In this document: positions 4,261 to 6,077 of the stretch, in pieces
Position numbering within the stretch: position 1 is the stretch's first letter
How the letters are laid out: each line of letters begins with the position of its first letter
NCBI GenBank assembly: GCA_014377395.1
Contig: JACMPS010000469.1
Location: 1 to 6,077, forward strand
Direction of reading: 5' to 3'
DNA from: Chthonomonadaceae bacterium
GTDB lineage: Bacteria > Armatimonadota > Chthonomonadetes > Chthonomonadales > Chthonomonadaceae
DNA: 6,077 bases
The notes under the pieces: generated by a model
The model's input: only the letters and a program-made list of their open reading frames with translations
Told to the model about the DNA's origin: nothing
The model's database searches: none
Made by a program: the position numbers and the translations under genes

Positions 4261-6077
4261 ATGTCCGCACTTGAAGACCCCACCCTTCCCCTCGAACAAA
4301 ATGTAACCCGTTCTCCCCTCTTGAATACCGACATTCTGGTTCAACTCGACGGCGATCTCCTTGAAGACGGCACGTTCGGACTTCGGACGCTTGAGATCAC
4401 TTCGGACATCGTTCGTGTCCGTGAACGGAACGGTGCTACCTCTTTTCAGATGCCGATTGTCGAAATCAAGTCCGCTCGTAATGAGCCACTTGTAGGTGGG
4501 GGACGCCTTGAAGTCACCACGAAAAAGGGCGAAATTTTGCCTTTGCTGTCCTACTCTCTGCACGAAGCCGCCCGCTTTTCAGAGGCGGCACGAGGACTGG
4601 AGCAACTCGCAAAAGACGAACCACTTTCGATCAACTTAAAGCAGGAAGTCACTCGATGCCCGAAATGTTCTCGCCTTCTGCCGGAGAAGGACGGCATTTG
4701 TCCCGTGTGCGTAGACCGGGGAAGAACGCTTTTGCGGATTGGGCGATTTATGAAGCCTTACCGCAAGCAAGCCTTCGCTCTGGCAGGTCTTTCGCTGGTG
4801 ACAACCGGAATCAACCTGATCCCGCCACAGCTGCAACGCCTTGCCATTGACAACGTTCTTACAAAGGACGCGCAGGGCAAATTCACGGGAAGTCTGCCCT
4901 ACCTTCTGCAAATGGTGGGCATCTGGGTGGCTGTCGTTGGCGTTGCGACGGTTATTCAGGTACTGAATGGACGACTGATCTCTTTTCTCGCGGGGAATAT
5001 CGCCTCCGATCTGAGAAGTAGCGTCTACCGTGCCATTGAATTTCTGCAACTGACCTACTTCGACAAAAAGCAAGTCGGGGCGATCACCAGCCGCGTGACA
5101 CAGGACACGGATCGCGTGTGGGGGTTTCTCGTGGACGGTGTTCCGCTTCTCGTAACGAACATTTTACTGGTGAGCGGAATTTCCCTGTTTATGTTCTGGA
5201 TCAATTGGAAACTGGCTTTTGCGGTGCTGTCACCTCTTCCGGTCTCGATTGTGATCAGCACGATTTTCTGGAAACCCGTCTCACAGATGTATTTCCGAAT
5301 GGGGCAGAAGTGGGCTAAATTCCATATGCACCTTAACGAATCACTCACAGGCATCCGGGTGATGAAGGCATTTGCAAAGGAGGATCACGAATTTGCAAAG
5401 TTCCGCATACGCAATGACGAGTTGAGGGAAGTGGGAATCAGTGCCGACATACGTGCCATGACCGTTTCGAGTGCGATGACCTTTTTTACGGGACTAGGCC
5501 CCCTGATTCACTGGAGTTACGGCGGCTACCTTGTCTATACAGGCGAGATTTCGTTTGGAACTTTTTACATGGTGAATGCTTATCTCGGTCTTGTTTACGG
5601 GCCCCTGCAATGGTTCGGGCAAGTTAATCAGTGGTTCTCAAAAGCAATGGCGGGGGCGGAACGTATTTTCGAGGTCATTGATTCAGACACCGAAAACTAC
5701 AACACGGAAGCGGCTCCCTGTACATTGAAGGGCGAAGTCGTCTTTGAGAACGTTCGTTTCGGCTACGACAAATCAAACCCGATCATCAAAAATATGACAT
5801 TTACCGCAAAACCGGGTGAAATGATCGGGCTTGTCGGCAAGTCGGGAGCAGGGAAATCTACAACGATCAATCTGCTGACGCGCTTTTACGAGCCAGACGC
5901 CGGAACCATTAAACTCGACGGTAAGGATTGTCGTGAAATGGATTTGCAGGAGATGCGCCGACAGGTGGGGATTGTGCTACAGGAGCCGTTTCTCTTTACT
6001 TTAATGGAACGGTGGCGGAGAACATTTCCTACGGCAAGCAGGATGCAAGTCTCGATGAGATTATGGACGCGGCAAAA
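4261..6077 (+). CDS. ABC exporter (permease-ATPase fusion) with N-terminal PH-like domain and zinc ribbon; 3' end missing, frame broken near 6000
   Basis: A half-transporter of the type-IV (MsbA/lipid A or multidrug exporter-like) class, expected to work as a dimer in the inner membrane. Residues about 20-120 form a Gly/beta-rich domain (GDLLEDGTFGLRTLEIT, VEIKSARNEPLVGGGRLEV) that looks PH-like. A zinc ribbon follows with C133, C136, C147 and C150 (CPKC, CPVC). The membrane part runs from about 163 (RFMKPYRK) with six predicted helices to about 455, including FDKKQVGAITSRVTQDTDRV (267-286), a cytoplasmic loop typical of exporters. The ATPase starts near 490: A-loop Y502, Walker A GKSGAGKS (526-533), Q-loop Q574. 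Signature motif, Walker B and H-loop lie beyond the window. The start is certain: AGAGGAG (4248-4254) with a 6-nt spacer. After F579 the frame is lost. Deleting one copy of a CTTTA duplication (5994-6003) restores LFNGTVAENISYG in the frame from 6003 to the end. Substrate unknown. Confidence 0.9.
   Translation, partial: MSALEDPTLPLEQNVTRSPLLNTDILVQLDGDLLEDGTFGLRTLEITSDIVRVRERNGATSFQMPIVEIKSARNEPLVGGGRLEVTTKKGEILPLLSYSLHEAARFSEAARGLEQLAKDEPLSINLKQEVTRCPKCSRLLPEKDGICPVCVDRGRTLLRIGRFMKPYRKQAFALAGLSLVTTGINLIPPQLQRLAIDNVLTKDAQGKFTGSLPYLLQMVGIWVAVVGVATVIQVLNGRLISFLAGNIASDLRSSVYRAIEFLQLTYFDKKQVGAITSRVTQDTDRVWGFLVDGVPLLVTNILLVSGISLFMFWINWKLAFAVLSPLPVSIVISTIFWKPVSQMYFRMGQKWAKFHMHLNESLTGIRVMKAFAKEDHEFAKFRIRNDELREVGISADIRAMTVSSAMTFFTGLGPLIHWSYGGYLVYTGEISFGTFYMVNAYLGLVYGPLQWFGQVNQWFSKAMAGAERIFEVIDSDTENYNTEAAPCTLKGEVVFENVRFGYDKSNPIIKNMTFTAKPGEMIGLVGKSGAGKSTTINLLTRFYEPDAGTIKLDGKDCREMDLQEMRRQVGIVLQEPFLFTLMERWRRTFPTASRMQVSMRLWTRQ
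5994..6003 (+). repeat. 5-bp tandem duplication (CTTTA)x2 causing a frameshift
   Basis: CTTTA occurs twice in direct succession (5994-5998, 5999-6003). With one copy, the reading is CTC TTT AAT GGA ACG (L-F-N-G-T), giving the ungapped family motif QEPFLFNGTVAENI. With two copies the frame shifts and the protein continues as LMERWRRTF. The new frame has no stop before the window ends. It may be a true slippage mutation or an assembly error; the sequence alone cannot say. Confidence 0.8.

Noticed and set aside
4636..5073. A 145-codon minus-strand frame, and similarly 4213-4563 minus
   Set aside because: Both are antisense shadows of the ABC exporter, whose domains are unmistakable in the plus frame.

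Overview
The window is bacterial chromosomal DNA of roughly balanced base composition. It holds a broken insertion-sequence gene, four complete protein genes, one gene that runs off the right edge, and two spacers rich in small repeats. Nothing fixes the organism. The IS1-type transposase, the decayed GC-rich hairpin repeats and heptamer repeats, and an ABC exporter with an N-terminal zinc ribbon recall Armatimonadota, Chloroflexota or cyanobacteria-like genomes; this is a low-confidence inference.

Layout. Positions 1-393 are the end of an IS1-family element read on the minus strand. Its transposase has a TGA exactly where a Trp codon is expected. Positions 394-555 hold a degenerate 7-bp tandem repeat and a 15-bp inverted repeat around about 100 bp. 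Three genes then lie on the minus strand, in transcription order: a small CDGSH iron-sulfur protein (3014-2811), a zinc-ribbon single-pass membrane protein with a large exported domain (2744-1647), and a sugar-phosphate isomerase/epimerase-type TIM barrel (1449-556). The first two are 66 nt apart, joined by a spacer made almost wholly of short hairpins. The third follows after 197 nt. Divergent from the CDGSH gene is a secreted NTF2-like protein (3146-3697, plus strand).

A 563-nt non-coding stretch (3698-4260) carries several decayed dispersed repeats, then an inverted repeat just upstream of the ABC gene. The ABC exporter (from 4261, plus strand) has an N-terminal beta-rich domain, a four-cysteine zinc ribbon, six predicted membrane helices and the start of a nucleotide-binding domain. 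Its frame breaks at a perfect 5-bp tandem duplication (5994-6003) about 75 bp before the window ends. The expected protein continues in another frame to the last base.

There is no sign of one shared pathway. The isomerase suggests carbohydrate metabolism, the CDGSH protein redox or Fe-S chemistry, and the exporter efflux. I found no clearly new multi-gene system. The points most worth checking are the TGA-for-Trp transposase, the 5-bp duplication, the sensor-like front end of the exporter and the intergenic repeat families.
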